From Fodinibius sp051746985 (GTDB taxonomy: Bacteria > Bacteroidota > Rhodothermia > Balneolales > Balneolaceae): a DNA stretch of 64,000 nucleotides. Shown piece by piece: positions 53,334 to 61,400 of the stretch. Both the position numbers and the translations under genes were made by a program. Numbering within the stretch: position 1 is the first letter of the stretch; each line of letters starts with the position of its first letter. The DNA is taken from contig JBNJFP010000011.1 in assembly GCA_051746985.1 (NCBI GenBank), forward strand, positions 25,724 through 89,723, given 5' to 3'. The notes under the pieces are model-generated. The model was given only the letters and a program-made list of their open reading frames with translations, did not search any database and was not told the DNA's origin.

Positions 53334-54050
53334 TTAGGGATTAACCTCGTGCAGTTCCACTTCGAAAATGAGCGTTTCGTTAGTACCGATATCACCGCCC
53401 GGGGGTGGATTTTCTCCATAGGCCAGATCTCCGGGAATATAAAACATATATTTTGATCCCTCTTTCATTAATTGCAGGCCTTCGGTCCATCCCGGAATGA
53501 CTCGATTAACCGGAAACGTAGCCGCTTCACCACGTTCATAAGAACTGTCAAAAACGGTGCCGTCAACGAGCGTGCCCTCATAATCAACGCGTACCTCATC
53601 GGTTTCACCGGGCGTTGCTCCCGATCCTTCTTCGATTACTTTGTACTGCAGGCCGCTTTCAGTAACCTGTACACCTTCTTTTTCCTTATTTTCGGCCAGA
53701 AATTCATCTCCCTTTTCTTTGTTACTGTCAGCATCCTCCATTTGTTTTTGTTGGGCTTTTTGACGCGCTTTAATTTGGAATTGCTGAATAACTTGCTGCA
53801 TCTCACTTTCAGATATTTGTGCATCTTGCTCATTTAGGGCAGCCTGTAATCCGGCTTTAACCAAATCAGGATTTACATCTTTCATATCACTTTCATTGAG
53901 AAATTGCCCGTTTTGATAGCCGAGGCTATAACTCAGGCTGTCGGCTTCGTTCTGAAGGTTAACATCCCCCGATGACATATCGGAGCTGCAGCCAGCAAAA
54001 AACAACATGCCGGTTATGAGAACACCAAAAATATAAGCTGTTATTTTCAT
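53334..54050 (-). CDS. FKBP-type peptidyl-prolyl isomerase lipoprotein (FkpA/Mip-like)
   Basis: 238 residues. Signal peptide with lipobox FFAGC (Cys21). Residues about 35-125 are the helical FKBP N-terminal dimerisation domain (SLSYSLGYQNGQFL, then KARQKAQQKQMEDADSNKEK). The FKBP domain follows (about 128-238) with GLQYKVIEEGSG, VRVDYEGTLVDGTVFDSSYERG, VIPGWTEGLQLMKEGSKYMF and IPGDLAYG; the binding-pocket Tyr, Phe, Asp, Val-Ile and Trp are in place. It should isomerise proline bonds and assist folding of envelope proteins in the periplasm. Confidence 0.95.
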   Translation of the reverse strand: MKITAYIFGVLITGMLFFAGCSSDMSSGDVNLQNEADSLSYSLGYQNGQFLNESDMKDVNPDLVKAGLQAALNEQDAQISESEMQQVIQQFQIKARQKAQQKQMEDADSNKEKGDEFLAENKEKEGVQVTESGLQYKVIEEGSGATPGETDEVRVDYEGTLVDGTVFDSSYERGEAATFPVNRVIPGWTEGLQLMKEGSKYMFYIPGDLAYGENPPPGGDIGTNETLIFEVELHEVNP

Positions 54051-54165
54051 AGAACTATTTGTAATGGTTTACTAAATTTTGAGTTCGGTTGTATGGGCGA
54101 AGTTATTCAAATTTTGTCTTTAAAAAAATTCCCCTGCCGTATTAAGTAGATTGCTAATAAAATCG

Positions 54166-54173
54166 TATCTTTG
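54166..54173 (+). promoter_or_regulatory. Candidate -7 box for the DEAD-box helicase gene
   Basis: TATCTTTG is an exact TAnnTTTG match, 56 bases before the TTG start at 54229. A consensus -33 element is not obvious. Confidence 0.5.
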
Positions 54174-54228
54174 CCTTTCTTAGTAAAAGCCAGAAAGCAT
54201 TATAATTGTAAATTAACGAGAAAGTATA

Positions 54229-55866
54229 TTGAGTTTCGAGAAGTTTGATCTGAGTGATGAGCTCATGATGGGGTTACGGGATCTGCGGTACCAAGAGCCA
54301 ACTCCAATTCAGGATGAATGTATCCCGCTTATTTTAGATGGGAAAGATGTTATCGGGGCCGCCCAGACAGGCACGGGCAAAACGGGGGCCTTTGTGATTC
54401 CCTTGCTTCAAAAAATTACGCAGAATACATCCGACCATACACAGGCGCTTATCCTTTCTCCCACCCGCGAACTTGCCCAGCAAATTGAAGAACAGATTTT
54501 TGCCTTGGGATATCACACCGGCATCACATCTGCCACCGTTACCGGCGGCAGCGATTACGGTACCCAGGTTAAAGCCATTCGAGCGGGCGTCGATATTATT
54601 GTCGCCACACCGGGACGTCTGATCGATCAGATGAATGTGCTTAATATCGACTTTGATGGGCTTGAGTATTTGGTATTGGATGAGGCCGACCGCATGCTCG
54701 ATATGGGATTTTTGCCCGATGTGATGAAGATTGTTGAGCAACTTCCAAAAGAGCGGCAAACGATGTTGTTTTCGGCAACCATGGTGGAGGAAGTACAGAA
54801 AGTGGTTGACCAGGTGATGATTGATCCAGTAGAGGTGGAATTTGAAGTTTCCAAACCTGCTGACAGTGTAGATCAGCAGATCTATTTCGTACATCCCAAG
54901 AAAAAATTAAATCTATTTGAGCAACTGTTCGATGCCGAGAAGTATAAAACGGCCATTGTATTTTGTGCAACCAAGCGGGGGACTGATGAAGTCGAACGGA
55001 TGCTTAAAAAACGTGGTGTAAATGCCGTAAGTATGCACGGCGATCGCGACCAGGATGAGCGCAACAAAGCCCTGCGCATGTTTAAGAATAAAACGCACCC
55101 CGTAATGGTGGCTACTGATGTATTGTCGCGGGGTATCGATATCGACGATGTTTCGCTTATCGTTAATTTTGATGTGCCCAATAATCCCGAAGATTACATT
55201 CACCGTATTGGACGAACCGGAAGGTATGATAAAGAGGGTACGGCTATTACTTTTGTCAGTAACAAAGATAAAAAATATTACTATGCCATTAAGGATGTGG
55301 TGGGGGATCAGTTATCGGTAAAAGATTTGCCGGAAGAAAACAATAAAAGCGAAAGGGAAAAGCAGAAGCAAAAGTCTGCTGATGAGCAACAATCCCAAAG
55401 AAAACCTGCAGAAAAGACTCAAAACAATAAAAAACCGGTAAGCAGGGAGGAGAGTAAATTCGCAACAAATGGAAAAAAGAAGAAAGAGTCTGCAAAACCC
55501 AAAAAGCAGGATTCACCATCTAAAAAGAAAGGAGAGAAAAAAGAATTAAAACCACGTCCGGAGCGGCTACGAGATTTATCTATCAAAAAGCCAGAACCCC
55601 AAAAGAAATCAAAAAAATCTGATTCTAAGGATCAGAAGGATTCTGAAGAACAGAAGGGCAAAAAAAGTTCGCCCAAGAAAAATAATTCGGGACGCTCGGG
55701 TAAAAAGATCAGTATCCCACGCCATATTCGGGAGGCTGAAGAGCAGCAGGAAGAGAATATCTTTCAACCTGAAATTATTGAAAAAGCAGTTTCCCGAAAT
55801 CGACGGGCTTTAAAACCTGCAAAGGGTTTTTGGGGCGTTATTAAAAGCATGTTTCCAAAGTTTTAA
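54229..55866 (+). CDS. DEAD-box ATP-dependent RNA helicase (RhlE-like) with basic tail
   Basis: 545 residues from a TTG start. Motifs in order: Q motif YQEPTPIQ (21-28), AQTGTGKT (I, Lys51), PTRELA (Ia), TPGRL (Ib), DEAD (II), SAT (III), then the second RecA domain with ATDVLSRGID (V) and HRIGRTGR (VI). After about residue 370 comes a long low-complexity tail of Lys, Ser, Gln and Glu (about 370-500), then a short conserved-looking end (KKISIPRHIREAEEQQEENI, KGFWGVIKSMFP). Such tails bind RNA without specificity. Likely role: rRNA or mRNA remodelling, often in the cold. A lipoprotein gene follows after 12 bases. Confidence 0.95.
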   Translation: MSFEKFDLSDELMMGLRDLRYQEPTPIQDECIPLILDGKDVIGAAQTGTGKTGAFVIPLLQKITQNTSDHTQALILSPTRELAQQIEEQIFALGYHTGITSATVTGGSDYGTQVKAIRAGVDIIVATPGRLIDQMNVLNIDFDGLEYLVLDEADRMLDMGFLPDVMKIVEQLPKERQTMLFSATMVEEVQKVVDQVMIDPVEVEFEVSKPADSVDQQIYFVHPKKKLNLFEQLFDAEKYKTAIVFCATKRGTDEVERMLKKRGVNAVSMHGDRDQDERNKALRMFKNKTHPVMVATDVLSRGIDIDDVSLIVNFDVPNNPEDYIHRIGRTGRYDKEGTAITFVSNKDKKYYYAIKDVVGDQLSVKDLPEENNKSEREKQKQKSADEQQSQRKPAEKTQNNKKPVSREESKFATNGKKKKESAKPKKQDSPSKKKGEKKELKPRPERLRDLSIKKPEPQKKSKKSDSKDQKDSEEQKGKKSSPKKNNSGRSGKKISIPRHIREAEEQQEENIFQPEIIEKAVSRNRRALKPAKGFWGVIKSMFPKF

Positions 55867-55878
55867 AAAAGTGATCTG

Positions 55879-56322
55879 GTGCGATTGTATTTATTGCTCA
55901 TATTGGTTGCATTACTGGCTGCAGGATGTACAAAAAATGAACAGTTAGCACCAAAAACACTATCATTATCACTGACCAGTCAAGATGGTAAGTTTTCAGT
56001 AGTGGACTATGAAGTAAGAGATAATGCATTTAAGAAATCGCAGCAGCAAGGACGATTTCAGGCTCATATTTTTGATCAGGAAGAGCAAATATTGCAGAAA
56101 ATAAATGTTGAGAAAATAGCCCTTCCTGATGTAGGTGGTGAAAACAATCAAGCTGATTACTATTTTGCTTTGCCAATGTTGCCAGAAGCAGATCGGTTAG
56201 AAATTTATCAGCTTGATGGAAGCTCGGGACATTATCAACTTAAGACCGATGATCCTATGCTTAATTGGTCGATTCCCAAGGATATTAAGGGCGCCATGGG
56301 GAAAACGCACATCAAGCCGTGA
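55879..56322 (+). CDS. Unknown small lipoprotein
   Basis: 147 residues from a GTG start. A short signal peptide ends in lipobox LLAAGC (Cys17). The mature part alternates polar and hydrophobic residues (SLSLTSQDGKFSVVDYEVRD, then FQAHIFDQEEQILQKINVEK), which suggests a beta-sandwich. No family was recognised. It lies 12 bases after the helicase gene and 34 bases before plsC in the same direction, so it is probably co-transcribed with both. Confidence 0.7.
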   Translation: MRLYLLLILVALLAAGCTKNEQLAPKTLSLSLTSQDGKFSVVDYEVRDNAFKKSQQQGRFQAHIFDQEEQILQKINVEKIALPDVGGENNQADYYFALPMLPEADRLEIYQLDGSSGHYQLKTDDPMLNWSIPKDIKGAMGKTHIKP

Positions 56323-56356
56323 TATGAAGTCAAGAATTATTGAATAAAACAGAACT

Positions 56357-57121
56357 ATGTCGTCAACCATAAAATCTTTATTCATTTGGATAGGGGTGGT
56401 ACTGCTGATATTTATTTGGCTGCCCCTGTTAGCCGTAAGCCGGCTATTTGATCGTGATCCGGCCTTATATCGCACCGGTAAGTTGTTTCGAAAGCTTGGG
56501 AAGTATATCTCGAAAGTTAACCCCAACTGGAAGATTACCATTACCGGACATAAAAATATTGACGATCGTAAACCGTATGTAATGGTTTGTAATCATCTTT
56601 CTCAGGCGGATATCCCACTGATTTCAAACCTGCCGTGGGAGATGAAATGGGTCGCCAAAAAAGAGCTTTTCGATACGCCGGTCGTAGGGTGGATGATGAA
56701 GCTGGCCGGTGATATTTCGGTAGATCGTCAAGCACCAGATCGACGCGAACAGACGTTTTCTCAAGCCAAATACTATCTGAATAACAACTGCTCCGTCATG
56801 TTCTTTCCCGAGGGCACCCGCTCACGAAATGGAAAGCTAAATCGGTTTAAAGCGGGCGCCTTTGATCTGGCTATTCGCGAGCAGATACCCATTTTGCCCA
56901 TGGTAATTGACGGTACACAAAACACCTTGCCCAAAAGAAGCTGGAAGTTTGGAGTTGCCAAACATATTAAACTTAAAATACTTGAACCAATAGCTACTGA
57001 AGGGCTCGACAAGGGTGATATCCGCAAGCTTACGAAAAACGTGCGTCAGCAGATTTTAGCACAATTGGTTGAGTGGCGGCAAAAAGAACCGCCAATGATT
57101 GATAATTTAGCTAAAAATTAA
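56357..57121 (+). CDS. plsC: 1-Acyl-sn-glycerol-3-phosphate acyltransferase
   Basis: 254 residues. An N-terminal membrane helix (about 9-28) anchors it to the inner membrane. The acyltransferase blocks are CNHLSQADIP (NHx4D, His80 and Asp85), a GDISVDRQ-type block II, FFPEGTRSRNGKLNRFKAGA (block III) and ILPMVIDGTQN (block IV). It adds the second acyl chain to make phosphatidic acid. Its last four bases overlap the stop of the convergent sialidase-like gene, and no terminator is seen between them. Confidence 0.93.
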   Translation: MSSTIKSLFIWIGVVLLIFIWLPLLAVSRLFDRDPALYRTGKLFRKLGKYISKVNPNWKITITGHKNIDDRKPYVMVCNHLSQADIPLISNLPWEMKWVAKKELFDTPVVGWMMKLAGDISVDRQAPDRREQTFSQAKYYLNNNCSVMFFPEGTRSRNGKLNRFKAGAFDLAIREQIPILPMVIDGTQNTLPKRSWKFGVAKHIKLKILEPIATEGLDKGDIRKLTKNVRQQILAQLVEWRQKEPPMIDNLAKN

Positions 57122-58323
57122 TTTATCGATACCCATTCGGTAATAATATGTGTGTCGGAACTGTCAATATTGGTCCAAGCAAAGATTAAATTTCCATTTA
57201 ATTGTTCCATTTGAGGGAAACCGGTATTTCGTGATTCATCAAGGGCGGTCACTTTTTGGGTTTCCTGGATTTGCTGATTCCTATCAAATGAAGCTAAATT
57301 AAGTACCGTCTCCTTTTCGTTTTTTTCCATCCATGAGACAAATATTTCGCCATTCACGACTTCAATATCCACACGTCCTAACGATGTATCGCTGTTTAGC
57401 GATGTGGGATCCTCGAAGGTGTCGCCGCCATCAGTCGAATAAGAGAATTTGCTGGTGGGTTCGTCATTGGCACCCGTATGCCAGGCCAGAGCAACCAACG
57501 AATCCTCTGCAGCCAGCTTGGGTCCGTTAACCGGACATGCTCCAATTTCCCAATCGTCTTCATAAACAGTTTTAGGGTTGCTCCATTTTTTTCCATCAAA
57601 TTGACTGGTGTAAATATCACGAACTTCATTGTTCGTTCTATTTCGGTAAGCTACCATGGCTCCTTTTTCAGTTTTGATGAGCGAAGTGGGGCAGCAGTCA
57701 CAGACGGTGTCATCAATTAAAAAGTCCTGTAAAACTTCTCCATCACGGTCAATAATTGCACCGCGGAGCGTCATGGCATAATCCAGATCAAAATACTCAT
57801 CGTCACTTCGCCCGTCTGTTTTACGTCCATCCAGCCAAACAGCTAAAATGGTATCGTTCTCCCATGGAATCATGGATGCAAATCCATGCTCGGTTGCTGT
57901 GCTGTCATCATGAGGCACAATGGCGCTATTCCAATTTTCCAGGCTGTCAGCAGCAGAAATGTTGACATCATAGGCGTACGTCCCACCGGGCTTTTTGTTA
58001 AGCCAGTGTGCTGCTACCGGGCCGTTTTCGTCAGCAATGATAGAGGGAAAGTCAGCCCAGTTTACGAACCAGGTAGAGTCGCTTGCAATGGTTGTTGCCT
58101 CTGACCAGCTGCCTTCGGCATATCGCGCGTAGTTAAGGGAATGACTGCTATCATCATTTTCAGAAATCCAGCTCATGTATAGCTCGTTATCAGTGCTAAA
58201 AAGGTAAGGGTATAAGCTGTTTGGGGATGCGGGATTGTCAGCCAAACCGGATTCGGGGCTGTTTTTACATCCCAAAAAAGCAAGGCAGAGCAGTGTAACA
58301 GATATAAGTTTATAACTTTTCAT
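57118..58323 (-). CDS. Sialidase-fold (BNR-like) lipoprotein of unknown activity
   Basis: 401 residues. Signal peptide with lipobox AFLGC (Cys19). The rest reads as a beta-propeller of the sialidase/BNR superfamily: repeated strands ending in (M/V)SW or AxW (ELYMSWISE, ILAVWLDGR, VALAWHTG, IFVSWMEK) and Asp-box-like turns such as KFSYSTDGGDTFEDP. A conspicuous CDCCP cysteine cluster and a later GACPVNGP follow. The Arg triad of true sialidases could not be placed, so the enzyme activity is doubtful. Its start lies 14 bases inside the upstream membrane-protein gene, implying coupling. Such CDCC-containing propellers recur in marine Bacteroidota; that statement is from memory. Confidence 0.75.
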   Translation of the reverse strand: MKSYKLISVTLLCLAFLGCKNSPESGLADNPASPNSLYPYLFSTDNELYMSWISENDDSSHSLNYARYAEGSWSEATTIASDSTWFVNWADFPSIIADENGPVAAHWLNKKPGGTYAYDVNISAADSLENWNSAIVPHDDSTATEHGFASMIPWENDTILAVWLDGRKTDGRSDDEYFDLDYAMTLRGAIIDRDGEVLQDFLIDDTVCDCCPTSLIKTEKGAMVAYRNRTNNEVRDIYTSQFDGKKWSNPKTVYEDDWEIGACPVNGPKLAAEDSLVALAWHTGANDEPTSKFSYSTDGGDTFEDPTSLNSDTSLGRVDIEVVNGEIFVSWMEKNEKETVLNLASFDRNQQIQETQKVTALDESRNTGFPQMEQLNGNLIFAWTNIDSSDTHIITEWVSIN

Positions 58324-58714
58324 CAGACACGGTAGTTGTTTGTTGCGATTGGATGCGGTATCCCATATATATGCCGCTGATGGTTAGTGCCGGGGCTGTA
58401 ATTAAATACCAGAGCGGCTCACTGTCAACCATCATAGAGTAGTTGATCAGCGAGATAGCAACCATTATGAGAATAAACCCCAGAATGGCTTTTGACTTTT
58501 TATGGGCGATGGTGGTGGCCAGCAGGCCGCCGAAAAGTCCGAGCACAAATTGCATTATTGTGACGCCAATGACCCAGGCCGTAGAGGGTAGGTGAGAGAT
58601 ACCCGATAGGGAGAAATCCCCCTGAAAATAGATGCTGGTGATAAGGTGAATAAAGCTGTTTAGTATAGTGATGGAAAAATACCCTGCCGCAATGGCGCCC
58701 ATGGTTCTGATCAT
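58310..58714 (-). CDS. Unknown four-helix membrane protein
   Basis: 134 residues with four predicted membrane helices (MGAIAAGYFSITILNSFIHL, VIGVTIMQFVLGLFGGLLAT, AILGFILIMVAISLINYSMM, PLWYLITAPALTISGIYMGY) and a short polar tail. No signature residues were recognised. Its stop lies inside the sialidase-like lipoprotein gene (14-base overlap), so the two form a small operon, divergent from nei. Confidence 0.7.
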   Translation of the reverse strand: MIRTMGAIAAGYFSITILNSFIHLITSIYFQGDFSLSGISHLPSTAWVIGVTIMQFVLGLFGGLLATTIAHKKSKAILGFILIMVAISLINYSMMVDSEPLWYLITAPALTISGIYMGYRIQSQQTTTVSDEKL

Positions 58715-58786
58715 AAAATTGCGAACGATTAAAGGTTACAGATTGTAATTAAAACGAAAATTTAATCCAGAAAATAAACGAAATTT

Positions 58787-59611
58787 ATGCCAGAAGGACC
58801 TGAAATTTGGAGGACGGCCGATTCCCTGACAAATGCTTTGAAGGATAAATCCATCAGTGATATTTATTTCGCTTTTGATGAATTAAAGGATTACGAAGCA
58901 AAGCTTAAAGGACAATCAGTAAAAAATGTGGAGGCGCGGGGTAAGGCGCTCCTTACTTTTTTTGACAATGGAAAGGTAATGTATAGCCATAACCAGCTAT
59001 ATGGCAAGTGGATGATCAGCGATGCGGATAATGAACCCGATACCAATCGATCGCTGAGGGTGGCGATCCATAACGGCAGCAAATCGGCCTACTTGTATTC
59101 TGCTTCGGAAATTGAAATGCTTGATCCGGATGAGGTAGATGAGCATTCGTACATCAAGAAATTAGGTCCTGATGTGCTTCATCCCGATACAACGTTTGAG
59201 GATGTATTGGCTCAATTTCACTCTGATGATTTCAAAAATCGAAAGTTGACCACCCTGCTGCTGGATCAGGGATTTGTGAGCGGTATCGGTAATTATCTGC
59301 GCAGCGAAATTATGTTTTATGCCAAAGTAAATCCCCATAAAAAGCTGCGTGTATATTCGGATGATCAGAAAGAAGCACTTGCCAGGGCTACCTATGACCT
59401 TACGACCCGATCATACGAGACGGGCGGTATCGTTAATGATCCCAAGATTGTAGAGGCCTTAAAACGTGAAAATGCCCCGAGAAGTGATTACCGGTTTTTT
59501 GTCTATAAACGGACGGATAGTCGATGCCATAAATGCGGTTCTGTTATTGAAGAAGAAAAAACAGGCGGACGTAAGATCTATTTTTGCCCCAATTGTCAGT
59601 TGGATGGTTAA
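58787..59611 (+). CDS. nei: Endonuclease VIII (DNA glycosylase/AP lyase)
   Basis: 274 residues. It removes oxidised pyrimidines and cleaves at the abasic site. The N-terminal PEGPEIWR supplies the catalytic Pro and Glu after Met removal; Lys53 in EARGKALLTFF matches the conserved Lys. The void-filling YSHNQLYGKW stretch and LLDQGFVSGIGNYLRSEIM are close to E. coli Nei in my memory, closer than to Fpg. A helix-two-turn-helix and the C-terminal zinc finger (CHKCG, then CPNC) are complete. The strong match to gammaproteobacterial Nei could reflect transfer. A block of hairpin repeats starts 52 bases after the stop. Confidence 0.94.
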   Translation: MPEGPEIWRTADSLTNALKDKSISDIYFAFDELKDYEAKLKGQSVKNVEARGKALLTFFDNGKVMYSHNQLYGKWMISDADNEPDTNRSLRVAIHNGSKSAYLYSASEIEMLDPDEVDEHSYIKKLGPDVLHPDTTFEDVLAQFHSDDFKNRKLTTLLLDQGFVSGIGNYLRSEIMFYAKVNPHKKLRVYSDDQKEALARATYDLTTRSYETGGIVNDPKIVEALKRENAPRSDYRFFVYKRTDSRCHKCGSVIEEEKTGGRKIYFCPNCQLDG

Positions 59612-59662
59612 TTTCCTCATCGGACGGTCGTCGTTGTCGTCAGATAGTTGTTGAAGCACGTT

Positions 59663-59781
59663 CATCCATCGTATAGCTGAATTTGCTATCCTATGGATTG
59701 TTCTTCCACCCATCCGATCGCAAAAACAGCGGTCGGATGGGCAGCACTCTCATCGAATGGCTGGTTTTACCATCCGATGAG
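59663..59781. repeat. REP-like hairpin repeat block, left copy
   Basis: Three hairpins in a row. First: ATCCAT-arms at 59664-59698 with loop TGAATTT. Second: a 13-pair stem with one mismatch, 59709-59721 with 59729-59741. Third: a 12-pair stem with one mismatch, 59749-59760 with 59770-59781. All contain versions of CATCCGAT. The block is repeated in the same orientation and order at 60441-60579, on the far side of the RAYT gene. Confidence 0.88.
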
Positions 59782-59800
59782 TGAGATTAGTAAAGTATTA

Positions 59801-60367
59801 TCAGTAAATATTTTTAATCTTTTTTGGATCAATAGCCTGCATAGATTCTTTGATAAAACTACTTTGTGTTACGTTTAAGTGATCAATTGCAAATTCCTTA
59901 TCTACGAGAGAGCCAGTTCGCTTATCAGCATAATTAGGAAATGACGAAAAAGGCCAGTCACCTATCTTGTTGACTAAATTAGCCCTTAATGGATTCTGAT
60001 GGATGTAATGAAAACAGGTTTCTACATAAGATTGCGACTTAATTTGTTTTGCTTTCGTTCTTTGTTGAAATAAAGATCCGGTTCGTCCAAATTGTTTATT
60101 AATCGCTTGGGTGTATGACCTAAGTAGTATCCCAATATCTTTATTTAAAGAAGGAGATTTATTTGTGCTATTATTTTGCTTGCGTACATAAACTAACCAA
60201 TGGAAATGAGTCGGCATTAAACAGTAAGCCAAGAGTCGTATTTTTGGATTGATGTGGGTATGCATCTTCTTCAGAAAGAAAATGTAATTCTCTTTTGTAA
60301 AGAAAATTGGCTGACTATTATTACCTCGATTATAAATGTGGTAGAATTTTTCCTCATTCAGCTCCAT
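59801..60367 (-). CDS. REP-associated tyrosine transposase (RAYT, Y1_Tnp family)
   Basis: 188 residues. It is a single-domain HUH nuclease of the Y1 transposase type: HIYNRGNN near the start, the HUH pair in LMPTHFHWLVY (His54, His56), the catalytic Tyr85 in LLRSYTQAINKQF, then GSLFQQRTKAK and FHYIHQNPLRANLV. All catalytic residues look intact. It is flanked on both sides by direct copies of a hairpin-rich block, the usual association of RAYTs, which bind and cleave REP sequences and are thought to spread them. No second IS gene or classical terminal inverted repeats were found. It is probably a domesticated, chromosomally maintained gene. Confidence 0.94.
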   Translation of the reverse strand: MELNEEKFYHIYNRGNNSQPIFFTKENYIFFLKKMHTHINPKIRLLAYCLMPTHFHWLVYVRKQNNSTNKSPSLNKDIGILLRSYTQAINKQFGRTGSLFQQRTKAKQIKSQSYVETCFHYIHQNPLRANLVNKIGDWPFSSFPNYADKRTGSLVDKEFAIDHLNVTQSSFIKESMQAIDPKKIKNIY

Positions 60368-60440
60368 GTCGATTATTTCATTTTCTTTTATTAGTAAGAC
60401 TGCTGTAATATAGAGTCCTTACAAACTTTTCCATCAGAAC

Positions 60441-60632
60441 ATCCAGCATTTAGCTGAATTTGCTATCCGATGGATATTTGAGGCAGAGATGTGAAGTTTC
60501 TTCCATCCATCCGATTGAAGAACCAGCGGTCGGATGGGGCAGGGCTCTCATCGTATGGCTGGGTTTGCCATCCGATGAATGTTAGAGGCATCTTTACCAA
60601 TCTGATCACAAACCAGTAGTTGGATGGGGCAG
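60441..60632. repeat. REP-like hairpin repeat block, right copy
   Basis: Direct repeat of 59663-59781: element 1 (60441-60474, the loop plus 3' arm match the left copy with one change over about 25 bases), element 2 (60507-60517 with 60527-60537), element 3 (60547-60558 with 60568-60579, about three changes in 34 bases), and a fourth, degenerate copy of element 2 (about 60597-60632). It fills most of the 366-base gap before the next gene. Confidence 0.87.
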
Positions 60633-60733
60633 AGTAGCTCAATTATTTTCGTTATTACGGATGAAAAGATGCTGGCAGAATCATACCTTAAGCAGCCAAG
60701 AAATTATCAATTTAATACGTAAGAAGTACGTCT

Positions 60734-61228
60734 ATGAAAGACAATGATTTTCTAAAACCCGGAGACACCGTTGCCCACAGTAACAAGCAGCTTATGGAGT
60801 CTCCCGAAGTAGCAAAAATTGCAGAAACCGTGATTGAGCGCGAAAGTTTAGATTTTGGGCCAGCCTCTATCGGATATTTTTTGGTCTATCCCAACCTTTC
60901 AAAATATAAAGCCGCCAAGTGCAAAAAGGCATCCCGAGAAGTGGAGTATTATTCGGGACACAACTACCTGATCGAAATTTCAGGCGAAATGTGGGATATG
61001 CTCGATCAGAAAACACGAGAAATGGTGGTATTCCACCAGCTGCTTCATGTTGATCCCGTGTATAAAGCCAAAAATCAAGAATGGAAAATGAAGGTGCGTA
61101 AACCCGACTTTTCCGACTTCTATGAGATCAACGATAAATATGGCAACGACTGGTATAAAACCGTTCAGGCTACGGTATCGTCGCTTTATGATTTGGATCC
61201 CAAAAGAGAAAGCAAAGTGAACTTGTAG
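60734..61228 (+). CDS. Putative-metallopeptidase-domain protein with HQxxH instead of HExxH
   Basis: 164 residues, no signal peptide. The central part resembles the putative phage metallopeptidase domain (PF18894-like): a short strand-helix unit (SIGYFLVYPNLSKYKAAKCK), then MVVFHQLLHVDP and, further on, KPDFSDFYEINDKYGNDW, which occupies the place of the third-ligand Asp-rich segment in that family. The zinc motif reads His-Gln-Leu-Leu-His; the catalytic Glu is Gln by a clear CAG codon. Proteolysis is therefore unlikely unless another residue serves. Related proteins occur in phages and in chromosomes as stand-alone genes. A terminator follows. Confidence 0.75.
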   Translation: MKDNDFLKPGDTVAHSNKQLMESPEVAKIAETVIERESLDFGPASIGYFLVYPNLSKYKAAKCKKASREVEYYSGHNYLIEISGEMWDMLDQKTREMVVFHQLLHVDPVYKAKNQEWKMKVRKPDFSDFYEINDKYGNDWYKTVQATVSSLYDLDPKRESKVNL

Positions 61229-61251
61229 CGGCAAGCACGTCTTGTTTTTAG

Positions 61252-61283
61252 GGGATATGGTTTCTGCCATATCCCTTTTTTTT
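61252..61283 (+). terminator. Rho-independent terminator after the metallopeptidase-like gene
   Basis: A nine-pair perfect stem (61252-61260 with 61267-61275) with a six-base loop, followed by eight T. Confidence 0.93.
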
Positions 61284-61400
61284 GGACTTCCTGTACATTG
61301 ATTTCTTTGATACTGAACGTTTTACTCTTATATCAAATTATATAAAAGTAAAGCGAGGGGATTGTTATAAATTTGATAAGCTTAATTAATAGCAGATTTA

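Noticed and set aside
59801..60367. Complete IS200/IS605 insertion sequence
   Set aside because: The protein is of the RAYT type, there is no tnpB, and the flanking repeats are direct multi-hairpin blocks rather than IS ends.
59663..60632. CRISPR array, because of repeated similar units
   Set aside because: Units are palindromes of different types in fixed order with no uniform repeat/spacer spacing and no cas genes.
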